Both the position numbers and the translations under genes were made by a program. A stretch of 64,000 nt of DNA, from NCBI RefSeq assembly GCF_002754475.1, contig NZ_PEFL01000001.1:186001-250000 (forward strand), in the 5' to 3' direction. This DNA comes from Comamonas sp. 26. GTDB lineage: Bacteria; Pseudomonadota; Gammaproteobacteria; Burkholderiales; Burkholderiaceae_C. The notes beneath the pieces are model-generated. The model was not told where the DNA came from. It did no database searches and saw only the letters and a list, made by a program, of their open reading frames with translations. Of the stretch, positions 41,741 to 50,730 are shown one piece after another (positions within the stretch are counted from its first letter, which is position 1; each line of letters starts with the position of its first letter).

Positions 41741-43951
41741 ATGTCAGTCAATACTCCTAAAGATTCCGGCACCCCAGGTGCTGGCAATTCCTCCGCGTCG
41801 TCCGATTCCTCGTCGGAACGCCCTGTTTTGCGTGCACCAGCCAAGGCCGAGAGGCCCGCTGAAGACCGTGGCTACCGATCCGGCGGCGACCGCTCCGATC
41901 GCGGCCCCCGCAGCGATGCACCGCGTGGTGATCGCGGTGCACGCCCTCAACGTGACGATCGTCCGCGTTCCTCCGGCTATGGTCGCCCTGAACAAGGTCG
42001 CCCATCCCGCGATGACGGCGACCGCCGTGGTGGCTTTGCCCCACGTGATGATCGTCCCCGCTTTAACCGCGATGAACGCCCCGCTCAAGGCGGCGAGCGC
42101 AGCTTCGGCGGTGGTGACCGTGGCTTCCGCCCTTACGGCGAGTCGCGTGATGGTGATCGCGGTGGCGATCGTCCTCAAAACCGTGACTTTGGTGACCGTC
42201 CACGTTCGTCCGGCTTTGGCCGTCCTGACCAAGGTCGCCCAGAGCGCTCCGAAGGTGGCGATCGCCGCGAGTTCCGTCCGCGTGACGATCGCCGTGATGA
42301 CCGCCCTCAAGGTGGTCGTGACTTTGGTGACCGTCCACGTTCGTCCGGTTTTGGCCGTCCTGACCAAGGCCGTCCAGAGCGCTCCGAAGGTGGCGATCGC
42401 CGCGAGTTCCGCCCGCGTGACGACCGCCGTGATGACCGCCCTCAAGGCGGCCGTGACTTTGGTGACCGTCCACGTTCTTCCGGTTTTGGTCGTCCTGACC
42501 AAGGTCGCCCAGAGCGTTCCGAAGGTGGCGAACGCCGCGAGTTCCGTCCTCGTGACGACCGCCGTGATGACCGCCCTCAAGGTGGTCGTGACTTTGGTGA
42601 CCGTCCACGTTCCTCCGGTTTTGGCCGTCCTGACCAAGGCCGTCCAGAGCGTTCCGAAGGTGGCGAGCGCCGCGAGTTCCGTCCGCGTGACGACCGCCGC
42701 GATGACCGTCCTCAAGGCGGCCGTGACTTTGGTGATCGCCCACAAAACCGTGGCTTTGGTCGCCCGGAGCGCTCCGAAGGTGGTGAGCGCCGTGAATTCC
42801 GTCCCCGTGACGACGAACGCCGCGACTATCAACCGCGTGACGCTGAGCGTCGTGGTGGTGACCGCTTTGAAGGCCGCCGTGATGAGCGCCCTCAAGGTCG
42901 TGACTTTGGTGATCGTCCACAGAACCGTGGTTTTGGTGACCGTCCTGAAGGCCGTTCCTTTGACCGAAACGACCGTGGTGATCGCCGCAATGACGAGCGC
43001 CGTGGTGAACGCGGTGGCGATCGTCGTGATGACCGTGGTGGCGAGCCTGAAAAGCGCCATATCCCCGGCTCGTTTATTTCTGAAGCGACCCGCCGCCCAA
43101 CGACCGGTATCCGCACTTACCGTCCTGCCGCTGATGGCTCGGATCGCGTGATTCCCGTCAAGCTGCCCGAAGTGGAAGCCCGTCAGGATGACCGTCCCGG
43201 TGCAGTTCGCATCAACAAGCGCATCGCTGACATGGGCATGTGCTCGCGTCGCGAGGCCGATGAGTGGGTGGAAAACGGCTGGGTGACGGTCAACGGCGAA
43301 GTCGCCATCATGGGCCAGAACGTGGTTCCCGGCGACAAGGTTGAGATCGACCAGAAGGCGCAGGAGCGCCAGGAACAGCAAGTCACCATCCTGCTGCACA
43401 AGCCCATGGGTTATGTGAGCGGTCAGGCTGAAGACGGTCACGAACCGGCTGTGGTGCTGTTCACCAACGAGAACCGCTGGAACGAAGACCGCAGCAAGAC
43501 CCGCTTCAACTTCAGCCAGCTCAAGGGTCTGGCACCTTGCGGTCGTCTGGACATTGACTCCGTGGGCCTGCTGGTGATGACTCAGGATGGCCGCGTGGCC
43601 CGCCAGATCATTGGCGAGGATTCCGAAGTCGACAAGGAATACCTGGTGCGCGTGACCATGGGTGACCGTGATCTGGACATTCAGTCTGTCTTCCCTGAAG
43701 AAAAGCTGGAACTGCTGCGCCATGGCCTGTCGCTGGACGACCAGCCTCTGCAGCCCGCCAAGGTGGACTGGCAGAACCCCGAGCAGCTGCGTTTTGTGCT
43801 GACCGAAGGCAAGAAGCGCCAGATTCGCCGTATGTGCGAGCAGGTAGGTCTGCGCGTGGTGGGCCTCAAGCGCATCCGCATCGGCGGCGTGACTCTGGGC
43901 AACTTGCCTGTGGGTCAGTGGCGTTATCTGGGTCAAAACGAGACGTTTTGA
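41741..43951 (+). CDS. rluB: 23S rRNA pseudouridine synthase RluB-like with long tandem-repeat N-terminus
   Basis: 736 residues. The C-terminal 250 residues are a standard RsuA/RluB enzyme: S4 domain (VRINKRIADMGMCSRREADE, from about residue 488) and catalytic domain with the active Asp in PCGRLDIDSVGLL (near residue 603), then EGKKRQIRRMCEQVGLRVV. The first ~480 residues are disordered and rich in Arg, Asp, Gly and Pro, with five near-identical 45-residue units (RDFGDRPRSSGFGRPDQGRP type). The S4 and catalytic parts modify 23S rRNA; the extension probably binds RNA non-specifically. RluB proteins of Burkholderiales often carry such extensions, at variable length. Confidence 0.92.
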   Translation: MSVNTPKDSGTPGAGNSSASSDSSSERPVLRAPAKAERPAEDRGYRSGGDRSDRGPRSDAPRGDRGARPQRDDRPRSSGYGRPEQGRPSRDDGDRRGGFAPRDDRPRFNRDERPAQGGERSFGGGDRGFRPYGESRDGDRGGDRPQNRDFGDRPRSSGFGRPDQGRPERSEGGDRREFRPRDDRRDDRPQGGRDFGDRPRSSGFGRPDQGRPERSEGGDRREFRPRDDRRDDRPQGGRDFGDRPRSSGFGRPDQGRPERSEGGERREFRPRDDRRDDRPQGGRDFGDRPRSSGFGRPDQGRPERSEGGERREFRPRDDRRDDRPQGGRDFGDRPQNRGFGRPERSEGGERREFRPRDDERRDYQPRDAERRGGDRFEGRRDERPQGRDFGDRPQNRGFGDRPEGRSFDRNDRGDRRNDERRGERGGDRRDDRGGEPEKRHIPGSFISEATRRPTTGIRTYRPAADGSDRVIPVKLPEVEARQDDRPGAVRINKRIADMGMCSRREADEWVENGWVTVNGEVAIMGQNVVPGDKVEIDQKAQERQEQQVTILLHKPMGYVSGQAEDGHEPAVVLFTNENRWNEDRSKTRFNFSQLKGLAPCGRLDIDSVGLLVMTQDGRVARQIIGEDSEVDKEYLVRVTMGDRDLDIQSVFPEEKLELLRHGLSLDDQPLQPAKVDWQNPEQLRFVLTEGKKRQIRRMCEQVGLRVVGLKRIRIGGVTLGNLPVGQWRYLGQNETF
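42183..42857 (+). repeat. Five tandem 135-bp units inside rluB
   Basis: GTGACTTTGGTGA recurs at 42183, 42318, 42453 and 42588 with an exact 135-base step, and a related copy starts at 42723. Each unit encodes 45 residues. Near identity at the DNA level points to recent expansion by slippage or recombination. Confidence 0.9.
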
Positions 43952-44050
43952 CACCCCCTGAGGCGCTTTGCGCCTTCCCCCTCTCTACGCACTGTCGCGC
44001 TAGGGGAGGGGGACGATGCCTTCGCCGCGAGGCGGCTCTTGCTCGGCATC
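43951..44050 (-). repeat. GC-rich gene-flanking repeat, copy E (long form, inverted)
   Basis: The plus strand reads GACACCCCCTGAGGCGC, TTTGCGCCTTCCCCCTC, a centre ending CGCGCTAGGGGAGGGGGACG and ATGCCTTCGCCGCGAGGCGG. Its reverse complement follows copy C block by block, including the extra central hairpin. It begins at the rluB stop codon and may act as a terminator. Confidence 0.65.
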
Positions 44051-44087
44051 TCTGGGTTTGGGGAGTGGCGGTTTTTAAGAAAAATCG

Positions 44088-44163
44088 GCCTGTAGCCCTT
44101 GATAGATAAGCGCAAGCAGCTATTCTTTTTGAATAGCGCTTGCGCTTTTTCCGTTTGTAGGCC
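44088..44163 (-). repeat. TAGCT/AAGCGC repeat, intergenic copy with adjacent partial copy
   Basis: The first copy (44088-44125) reads, on the minus strand, GAATAGCTGCTTGCGC, loop, CAAGGGCTACAGGC. Directly after it, GAATAGCGCTTGCGC starts a partial copy in the opposite orientation (44131-44163). Confidence 0.65.
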
Positions 44164-44169
44164 AAAGCC

Positions 44170-44198
44170 CTTGAAATTGGCAGGGCTGTCCCAAGCTA
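44170..44198 (+). promoter_or_regulatory. Putative sigma-32 (RpoH) promoter of htpG
   Basis: CTTGAAA (44170-44176) matches the sigma-32 -35 box exactly. After a 13-base spacer, CCCAAGCTA (44190-44198) is an acceptable -10 box (consensus CCCCATnTA). It lies about 60 bases before the htpG start, in keeping with heat-shock control. Confidence 0.6.
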
Positions 44199-44260
44199 AT
44201 AAAGCGCATCGCCTTGGGCGATAAATTTTTGCGGTTTTTTCAGAATTTCATAGAACGCTC

Positions 44261-46201
44261 ATGACAAAGCAAACCCATTCCTTTCAGGCCGAAGTGGCCC
44301 AACTGCTCCACCTGGTTACGCATTCGCTGTATTCCAACCAGGAAATTTTCCTGCGCGAGCTGATCTCCAATGCTTCGGATGCTTGCGACAAGCTGCGCTT
44401 TGAAGCGCTGGCTGATGCCAGCCTGTACGGTGATCAGCCCAATCTGGAAGTGCGCGTGTCCTTTGACAAGGCCGCCAAGACGCTGACGATTACCGACACC
44501 GGTATCGGCATGACCGAGCAGGAAGCCATCGACAACCTGGGCACGATCGCCAAGAGCGGTACCAAGGCGTTCATGGACAAGCTGTCTGGTGACCAGAAGG
44601 CGGATTCGCAGCTGATCGGCCAGTTTGGCGTGGGCTTTTACTCCGGCTTCATCGTGGCCGACAAGATCACTGTGGAAACCCGCCGTGCCGGTGCTCCTGC
44701 TTCTGAAGGCGTGCGCTGGATCAGCGGCGGCACGGGCGACTTCGAGATCGAGAAAATCGAGCGCGCCGAGCGTGGCACCAGCATCACCTTGCACCTGCGT
44801 GATGACGCTGAAGAATTCCTCAATGGCTACAAGCTCAAGCAAGTCATTGCCAAGTACTCCGACCACATCAGCCTGCCCATCTTGATGGAAAAGGAAGAGT
44901 GGAAGGAAGGCGAGAACGATCAGCCCGGCGAGATGGTCAAGACCGGCGAATGGGAAACCGTGAACAAGGCCAGCGCCCTGTGGACCCGCGCCAAGAAGGA
45001 CATTACCGAAGAGCAGTACAAGGAGTTCTACAAGGCCATCAGCCATGACTTTGAAGACCCGCTGACCTGGAGCCACAACCGCGTTGAAGGCAATACCGAG
45101 TACACGCAGCTGCTCTACATTCCTGGCAAGGCCCCGTTTGATCTGTACCAGCGCGACAAGCATGCCGGTATTAAGCTCTATGTGAAGCGCGTCTTCATCA
45201 TGGACGACGCCGAAGCGCTGATGCCCCAGTATCTGCGCTTTGTGAAGGGTGTGATCGACTCGGCCAATCTGCCGCTGAACGTCAGCCGCGAGCTGCTGCA
45301 GGAAAGCCGCGATGTGAAGCTGATCCGCGAAGGCTCGGCCAAGCGCGTGCTGTCCATGCTGGAAGATCTGGCCCGCCACGACAAGCATGAAGCCGGTGCT
45401 GACGGCGTGACCGATGTGGTGGATGCTGACGACAAGGCCAAGGAAGGCAAGTTCACTCAGTTCTACAACGAGTTCGGTGCCGTGCTCAAGGAAGGCCTGG
45501 GCGAAGACCAAGCCAACAAGGATCGCATTGCCAAGTTGCTGCGCTTTGCATCGACCACACATGACGGCCTGAACACCTCGTTTGCCGATTACAAGGCCCG
45601 CATGCAGGATGGCCAGGACGCCATTTACTACATCACCGCCGATACGCTGGCCGCTGCCAAGAACAGCCCACAGCTGGAAGTCTTCAAGAAAAAGGGCATT
45701 GAAGTGCTCTTGATGACGGACCGCGTGGACGAATGGGCGCTGAACTTTGTGCAAGAGTTTGACGGCACGCCGCTGCAATCCGTGGCCAAGGGTGCTGTGG
45801 ACCTGGGCAAGCTGCAAAATGAAGAAGAGAAGAAGGCGGCTGAAGAAGCGGCTGAAGTCTTCAAGCCCGTGCTGGCCAAGCTGAAAGATGCCCTGAAGGA
45901 CAAGGCGGATGACGTGCGTGCTACCAGCCGTCTGGTGGATTCGCCCGCTTGCCTGGTCGTCAGCGATGACGGCATGAGCCTGCAGCTGGCTCGCTTGCTC
46001 AAGCAGGCCGGTCAGGCAGCGCCTGAATCCAAGCCCGTGCTGGAAGTGAACCCCGACCACCCGCTGGTCAAGAAGCTGGACGGCTCCGTGCACTTCCATG
46101 ACCTGGCGCAGATTCTGTTTGACCAGGCCGTGCTGGCCGAAGGCGGTCTGCCCGAAGACCCAGCCGCCTACGTCAAACGTGTGAACGCGCTGCTGGCTTA
46201 A
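44261..46201 (+). CDS. htpG: Molecular chaperone HtpG (Hsp90)
   Basis: 646 residues. The N-terminal GHKL ATPase site is plain: [40 protein letters not shown] and [10 protein letters not shown]. The middle domain ([35 protein letters not shown] with the catalytic Arg region) and a C-terminal dimerisation domain follow. It is a cytosolic ATP-dependent chaperone. A heat-shock-type promoter lies upstream and a strong terminator downstream, so it is monocistronic. Confidence 0.97.
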   Translation: MTKQTHSFQAEVAQLLHLVTHSLYSNQEIFLRELISNASDACDKLRFEALADASLYGDQPNLEVRVSFDKAAKTLTITDTGIGMTEQEAIDNLGTIAKSGTKAFMDKLSGDQKADSQLIGQFGVGFYSGFIVADKITVETRRAGAPASEGVRWISGGTGDFEIEKIERAERGTSITLHLRDDAEEFLNGYKLKQVIAKYSDHISLPILMEKEEWKEGENDQPGEMVKTGEWETVNKASALWTRAKKDITEEQYKEFYKAISHDFEDPLTWSHNRVEGNTEYTQLLYIPGKAPFDLYQRDKHAGIKLYVKRVFIMDDAEALMPQYLRFVKGVIDSANLPLNVSRELLQESRDVKLIREGSAKRVLSMLEDLARHDKHEAGADGVTDVVDADDKAKEGKFTQFYNEFGAVLKEGLGEDQANKDRIAKLLRFASTTHDGLNTSFADYKARMQDGQDAIYYITADTLAAAKNSPQLEVFKKKGIEVLLMTDRVDEWALNFVQEFDGTPLQSVAKGAVDLGKLQNEEEKKAAEEAAEVFKPVLAKLKDALKDKADDVRATSRLVDSPACLVVSDDGMSLQLARLLKQAGQAAPESKPVLEVNPDHPLVKKLDGSVHFHDLAQILFDQAVLAEGGLPEDPAAYVKRVNALLA

Positions 46202-46215
46202 ACAGCATTAGCTCA

Positions 46216-46257
46216 ATAAAAATCCCCGCAGAGTGGTGGCTCTGCGGGGATTTTTTT
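46216..46257 (+). terminator. Intrinsic terminator of htpG
   Basis: AAAAATCCCCGCAGA (46218-46232) and TCTGCGGGGATTTTT (46241-46255) form a perfect 15-bp stem with an 8-base loop, followed by more T residues. Confidence 0.93.
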
Positions 46258-46365
46258 ATGGCTTGCGGTAGGTGGCAGTCGGCCAGCAGCAGCCAGTCAG
46301 CGCGATTCGGACAGACATCCATGGCTGCTGGCTCCACTCGATAGCCGGAATGCTGGCCAATCCAC

Positions 46366-47286
46366 TCAGGCTTTTAAAACCTGCAGCGCATTGTGTGCGG
46401 ATGCGACACCCATCTTTACATAGGCATCGGCCGTGATCCCGCCGATATGTGGACTTAATACGATGCGCGGCTCTGCATGAAATCGATGGGGATGGACCAT
46501 GGGTTCTATCGCAAAGCTGTCCAAACCTGCAGCGCCGACTTGACCACTCTTCACCGCGTCCAGTAGAGCTTGCTCATCAATCAAGCCACCTCTGGCTGTA
46601 TTCACGATGAGCACGCCAGATTTGCATTCAGCCAAAGTGCTTGCATTGAGCAAGTGAGCGTTTTCATTCGTCAAAGGGCAGTGCAAAGAGATGACGTCCG
46701 ATTCACTCAGAATTGCGCTCCAATCTGCCCGCTGCACAAAAGCCGGCAGCTCTTTGGCATAGGGATCAAAGCCCAGCACCCGCATGCCCATGGCATCCGC
46801 CACTTTGGCAAAACGCAAACCGATGGCACCTAAGCCCACGACGCCGACTGTGCGCCCTTCGAGCTCCACATTTTTGTGCGTAGCCTTGTCCCAATGGCCT
46901 GCGCGCATGCGTTGGTCCAACTGGACCACTGATTTGGCACATGCCAGCATCAGAGCCAGGGCCTGCTCCGCGACGGCTGCTGCATTGGCACCTACGGCAG
47001 CGACGACCCTAATTCCACGCTCCTCAGCCGCCTGTTTGTCTATGGTGTCCGTGCCGCTGCCATGCTTGGAAATCACCCGCAGGCTGGGCGCTGCATCCAT
47101 GGCCTGCTTCCCCACCTTGCTGTAGCGAACGATGATGCCCACCGGGTCATGCTGTTGGCAAAGGCGTACCACGTCGTCTTCAGAGGGTGTCTTGCCCGCA
47201 TAGACCATGTCGAAGTCGGTCAACAATGCCAGGGCCTGGGGCGCCAGGTCTGCGCCTGTCACCAAAAAAATGGGGCGCTTGCTCAC
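46366..47286 (-). CDS. D-2-hydroxyacid dehydrogenase (NAD-dependent)
   Basis: 306 residues from a GTG at 47286 that overlaps the upstream RraA-like stop by 4 bases (GTGA), showing translational coupling; the open frame extends 18 codons further but inside the upstream gene. NAD-binding VGVVGLGAIGLRFAKVADAM and the catalytic Arg (NTARGGLIDEQAL) and His (LSPHIGGIT) are present. It reduces 2-keto acids to D-2-hydroxyacids or the reverse. In the operon Bug - RraA-like aldolase - dehydrogenase it likely handles a keto or hydroxy acid produced or used by the aldolase. Confidence 0.92.
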   Translation of the reverse strand: MSKRPIFLVTGADLAPQALALLTDFDMVYAGKTPSEDDVVRLCQQHDPVGIIVRYSKVGKQAMDAAPSLRVISKHGSGTDTIDKQAAEERGIRVVAAVGANAAAVAEQALALMLACAKSVVQLDQRMRAGHWDKATHKNVELEGRTVGVVGLGAIGLRFAKVADAMGMRVLGFDPYAKELPAFVQRADWSAILSESDVISLHCPLTNENAHLLNASTLAECKSGVLIVNTARGGLIDEQALLDAVKSGQVGAAGLDSFAIEPMVHPHRFHAEPRIVLSPHIGGITADAYVKMGVASAHNALQVLKA

Positions 47287-47981
47287 AGCTTTTCCCCTTC
47301 GCGGATCACTCCTGCAGCGCGCAGCGCACCGTCCAGCCATGCGGGAGCCAGCGCTAGGCGATTTTGAATGTCGGCAATGCGCTTGGTTTCAGCCGCCACT
47401 TTGTCAGCAGCCAGCGGCAGCATCGCCGCAGCCTTGGCGCGCTCAATGACAGTCACACCATCGGCATCACCCACCACCAGGTCACCTGGGTTGACGGTCA
47501 CGCCGCCAATGGAGATGGGGTGATTCAAACGACCGGGAACAAATTTGGTCGGCCCATTCGGGTTCAGGCCTGCGGCATACATGGGAAAGCCCAGTTCGCG
47601 GATGGCTTCACTATCACGCACCGCGCCATCAATCACCACGGCGGCAATGCCAAGGGCTACACATTGCTGGGACATGATTTCCCCCATCAGAGCACTGGAG
47701 AGGTCACCCTTGCCATCCACCACGATGACATCACCGGGCTGTGCCACGGCCATGGCGGCATGAATCATCAGGTTGTCGCCTGGGCGCACCTCGACGGTGA
47801 TGGCTGGCCCCGCAAAACGCATGCTGGAAGCCAGCGGCGCAATGCGACCATGCAGCCCGCCACGGCGGCCGGCCACATCGGCCAGGATGGACGAAGGAAA
47901 TTGGGCAGCTTGTTCAACCACTTGCGCATCGACGCGCGCAATATCGCGAACCACATCAGGCAATGCAGCGGCTTGACTCAT
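47283..47981 (-). CDS. RraA-like protein, probable 4-hydroxy-4-methyl-2-oxoglutarate aldolase/oxaloacetate decarboxylase
   Basis: 232 residues of the RraA/HMG aldolase fold: VRPGDNLMIHAAMAVAQPGD, VIVVDGKGDLSSALMGEIMS, VVIDGAVRDSEAIRELGFPM (with the Arg/Asp substrate and metal site) and GDLVVGDADGVTVIERA. The catabolic rather than RNase-E-inhibitor role is suggested by its place between a Bug binding protein and a 2-hydroxyacid dehydrogenase, coupled to the latter. It would cleave a hydroxylated 2-keto diacid to pyruvate. Confidence 0.88.
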   Translation of the reverse strand: MSQAAALPDVVRDIARVDAQVVEQAAQFPSSILADVAGRRGGLHGRIAPLASSMRFAGPAITVEVRPGDNLMIHAAMAVAQPGDVIVVDGKGDLSSALMGEIMSQQCVALGIAAVVIDGAVRDSEAIRELGFPMYAAGLNPNGPTKFVPGRLNHPISIGGVTVNPGDLVVGDADGVTVIERAKAAAMLPLAADKVAAETKRIADIQNRLALAPAWLDGALRAAGVIREGEKL

Positions 47982-48046
47982 AAGAATCTCCAGGAGGGCC
48001 GGAGCATTCCGGCCGATTAAGGGGTGAAAAGAAAGAGGAGGCCGGA

Positions 48047-49018
48047 TCAGTCGATGCGCGCGCCGGACTGCTTGACCACCTGCCCCCAGCGCACGATGTC
48101 TTCTTTGATCAAAGCGGCAAACTGCTCAGGAGTGCCGCCGACAGGAATGGCACCTTGATCGCCGAGTTTTTTCCGCAGATCCGCCTGACCCAGGGCTTTA
48201 TTGAATTCGCTGTTGAGCTTGGCAATCACTTCTTTGGGCGTTCCGGTAGGCGCAAGCAATCCAAACCATGTCACGGCGTCAAAGCCTTTGTAGCCAGATT
48301 CGTTGATGCTCGGTACGTCAGGCAGGTCATCCACTCGCTTGGCAGAGGTCACGGCCAGCGAGCGCATCTTGCCTTGCCGGATCTGTCCAATCAACGTGGG
48401 TACAGAGCCTAGGTACAGATCCACATTTCCGCTGACGACATCGGTCAATGCCTGAGCTGCACCTTTGTAGGGGACATGCTGCATCTTGATTCCTGCTGCC
48501 GACTGCAGCAGCTCGCCGGTCAGATGCGCCACCGTGCCGTTGCCAGGGGAGGCAAAGTTGAGATGCTTGGGTTTGGCTTTGGCCGCTTTCACCACATCAG
48601 CAAGTGTCTTGTACGGCCCATTGGTACCTGTTACCAGCACAAAGGGCGCGTTAGCAACCTGCACGATGGGCATCAAATCTTTCACCGAGTCATAGGGCAT
48701 CTTGGCGTACAGCGACGGACTGATCGCGAGGTTGCTGGACTGTCCTAGCACGATGGTGTAGCCATCCGCAGCTGCCTTGACGGCCATATCTACCCCCATA
48801 TTGCCAGCAGCACCGGGCTTGTTCTCCACCACAAAGACCCAGCCTGTGGTGCTGGTCACTTTTTGTGTGACTTCGCGCGCAATGATGTCGGTTCCGCCGC
48901 CAGCAGGGAAGGGCACAACGACTCGGATGGGGCGATTGGGATAGGTCTGTGCGTGCGACGTCGCTGCTGCAGCAGCGAAAACACAGAACGTGACCAAGGT
49001 ACGACGGTTCAGCAACAT
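48047..49018 (-). CDS. Bug family (TctC-like) periplasmic substrate-binding protein
   Basis: 323 residues from the ATG at 49018 with a GGAGAC site; 28 further in-frame codons upstream lack support. The signal peptide MLLNRRTLVTFCVFAAAAAT ends at SHAQ. The Bug signature IRVVVPFPAGGGTDIIAREV and the loop SPGNGTVAHLTGELLQ are present. It is the first gene of an operon with the RraA-like aldolase and the dehydrogenase and is divergent from a LysR gene, so it likely binds the organic acid degraded by those enzymes. Confidence 0.93.
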   Translation of the reverse strand: MLLNRRTLVTFCVFAAAAATSHAQTYPNRPIRVVVPFPAGGGTDIIAREVTQKVTSTTGWVFVVENKPGAAGNMGVDMAVKAAADGYTIVLGQSSNLAISPSLYAKMPYDSVKDLMPIVQVANAPFVLVTGTNGPYKTLADVVKAAKAKPKHLNFASPGNGTVAHLTGELLQSAAGIKMQHVPYKGAAQALTDVVSGNVDLYLGSVPTLIGQIRQGKMRSLAVTSAKRVDDLPDVPSINESGYKGFDAVTWFGLLAPTGTPKEVIAKLNSEFNKALGQADLRKKLGDQGAIPVGGTPEQFAALIKEDIVRWGQVVKQSGARID

Positions 49019-49140
49019 GTTTGTCTCCAATTTAGGATCGGCCACAGCGCCGAATTTTTTGTGATGTGCTTGAGTATTAGGTCTGCAAAAGATACAGTCC
49101 AATCGATAATTATTTCAAATACATCAATAAGACTTTTGCT

Positions 49141-50031
49141 ATGGACCTGCGTGATCTTCGCTACTTTGAAACCATTGCGGAGCTCGAACATATTGGGCAA
49201 GCAACAGAGCGCCTGCACCGGACCCAGCCGGCATTGACGAGCTGCATACGCCGGTTGGAAGCAGAGTGCGGAGCGCCCTTGTTCGAAAAGTCAGGCCGCG
49301 GTATTCGGCTGACAGCGGCTGGTCAGGTCTTGCTCAAATGGGCGCAACGCCTGCGCTTCGACGCTGAAGATGCAAAACGAGAAATCGCAGACATGGCCCT
49401 CGGCCTGTCTGGCCACATTCGCCTGGGCATCGTGCCGACCGCTGCACAATTTCTGTTGCCACAGGCTGCACGCCAACTCATGGCCCAGGCGCCGGAAGTC
49501 ACGTTGCGAACCGTGGTGGGGCTGGTCGACACGCTGCGCCCGCAACTGCAATCGGGAGCGATTGATTTGCTGGTGGGTACTGAAGGCCCAGATGAGCCCG
49601 GCTATATCTCACAGGTACTAACATCGGACACCATCGTCGTGGCGGCCAGTGCTGAGCATGAAATACACCGCATACAACCGGTTTTGCGGGATTTAACGGC
49701 ATACCGCTGGGTGCTGCAACCTCCGGGGGCCCCCACCCGGGATTGGCTGGATCACACATTTGACCGTAAACGCCTGCCGCGCCCCAGGGTGCAGGTAGAA
49801 AGCACCATGCTATTGATGCTGCCAGCATTGATCGCAGAGACCAAGCTGCTTAGCTTCATCTCACGTCATCACCTGGAGAGTGCTCATGCTGCATCCCGCC
49901 TGCGTGAAGTACCCATCAAGGAAACAACGATGACCCGGCGGCTCGTGGTCACCTACCGTGAGAAAAGCTATGTAGCGCCTGCAGCCAGACTATTGATCGA
50001 TTTACTGTCCAGTGCGGCAGCCAGCGATTAA
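49141..50031 (+). CDS. LysR family transcriptional regulator
   Basis: 296 residues. The N-terminal winged helix (MDLRDLRYFETIAELEHIGQ, ATERLHRTQPALTSCIRRLE) is typical of LysR proteins, followed by an effector domain (IRLGIVPTAAQFLLPQAARQ onward). It is divergent from the Bug/RraA/dehydrogenase operon with 122 bases between starts, the classic layout of a LysR regulator with its target. The effector is presumably the acid bound by the Bug protein. I could not define the operator with confidence. Confidence 0.92.
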   Translation: MDLRDLRYFETIAELEHIGQATERLHRTQPALTSCIRRLEAECGAPLFEKSGRGIRLTAAGQVLLKWAQRLRFDAEDAKREIADMALGLSGHIRLGIVPTAAQFLLPQAARQLMAQAPEVTLRTVVGLVDTLRPQLQSGAIDLLVGTEGPDEPGYISQVLTSDTIVVAASAEHEIHRIQPVLRDLTAYRWVLQPPGAPTRDWLDHTFDRKRLPRPRVQVESTMLLMLPALIAETKLLSFISRHHLESAHAASRLREVPIKETTMTRRLVVTYREKSYVAPAARLLIDLLSSAAASD

Positions 50032-50238
50032 GAATGCCCGACTCAGCCAGAACGGGCACTTGCCTGGAGCATTAGCTACTGACGCAAAGCACCTGAGCTG
50101 ATGGATGAACGATGCCTGCATCTATCTAACCCTGACATGCCCAGCTCAAGACTCCAGCCCTTGGCATATACCCAGTCTTTAAACTGTATAAATAAACAGT
50201 AAAATTGTGGCTTGATAGCTCCACAAAAAAGGCCAAAC

Positions 50239-50730
50239 ATGTCAACAGAACTAGAACAAGAAGACGTCTCCATCTTTGAAGACCGCCTGTGGCATCACAA
50301 GGGCTGGGAGGCCTGTGTGATCAAGAATGAAGACGACGATGGCTGGGCGGTATCGATGACTCAAGACGGCCAGGCGGAACCCGCTCTTGTCGGCCCATGG
50401 ACCATGGGCCGTGACAAGAAAAATCCTAAGCCATTGGACGTGTCGGCCTTCAACACGCTGGTGAAGACTGCCAGTGAAATAATACGCAGGCATGAGCAGC
50501 ACCAGGCAGCGATGTTGCACAAAACGATAGATATTGAGGTTCGTGGATTGCGCGTGGTGGTGGCTCTCGATATTGAACCCGATGAAGAGAACCCCACTGC
50601 GACGCTCACGGCCACTGCTGCGGACGGCTGCCAGTTAGCTAAAGTGCGAGTCCGCCCCGACCAAGGTCTCACCCGTGCATCTGCGCAGCGCTGGGCAGAC
50701 GCGGGCTACCCGCGCGCGAGTGAGGACTAA
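50239..50730 (+). CDS. Hypothetical acidic protein
   Basis: 163 residues from the ATG at 50239 with a weak AAAAAAGG site; a possible earlier ATG at 50212 adds nine residues. The N-terminal part (EDRLWHHKGWEACVIKNEDD, GWAVSMTQDGQAEPALVGPW) is rich in Trp, Asp and Glu; the C-terminal part has beta-type ILE-VAL stretches (IDIEVRGLRVVVALDIEPDE). There is no signal peptide or membrane segment. I recognise no domain. The preceding 200 bases are AT-richer than the surroundings, which may mark an acquired gene. Stand-alone, with no obvious partner. Confidence 0.6.
   Translation: MSTELEQEDVSIFEDRLWHHKGWEACVIKNEDDDGWAVSMTQDGQAEPALVGPWTMGRDKKNPKPLDVSAFNTLVKTASEIIRRHEQHQAAMLHKTIDIEVRGLRVVVALDIEPDEENPTATLTATAADGCQLAKVRVRPDQGLTRASAQRWADAGYPRASED

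Larger units (their letters stand above)
43952..44260. other. 309-bp region between rluB and htpG: repeats and a heat-shock-type promoter
   Basis: The stretch is filled by GC-rich repeat copy E (43951-44050), a copy of the TAGCT/AAGCGC repeat with a partial second copy (44088-44163), and a sigma-32-like promoter (44170-44198). No protein gene was seen. Confidence 0.7.

Noticed and set aside
42183..42857. Regular repeats that could suggest a CRISPR array
   Set aside because: The units are 135 bp, contiguous and coding, with no unique spacers and no cas genes.
41598..43151. A 517-codon Val/Ala-rich frame overlapping rluB on the plus strand
   Set aside because: Shadow of the 135-bp repeats in another phase; no conserved domain and no ribosome binding site.
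41744..43954. A 736-codon open frame on the minus strand opposite rluB
   Set aside because: It exists only because the Arg/Asp-rich repeats avoid stops in the antisense frame. The product is a low-complexity Thr/Ala/Val string, while the plus strand encodes conserved S4 and pseudouridine synthase domains.
44240..46099. A 619-codon minus-strand frame opposite htpG
   Set aside because: Antisense shadow of a highly conserved Hsp90 gene.
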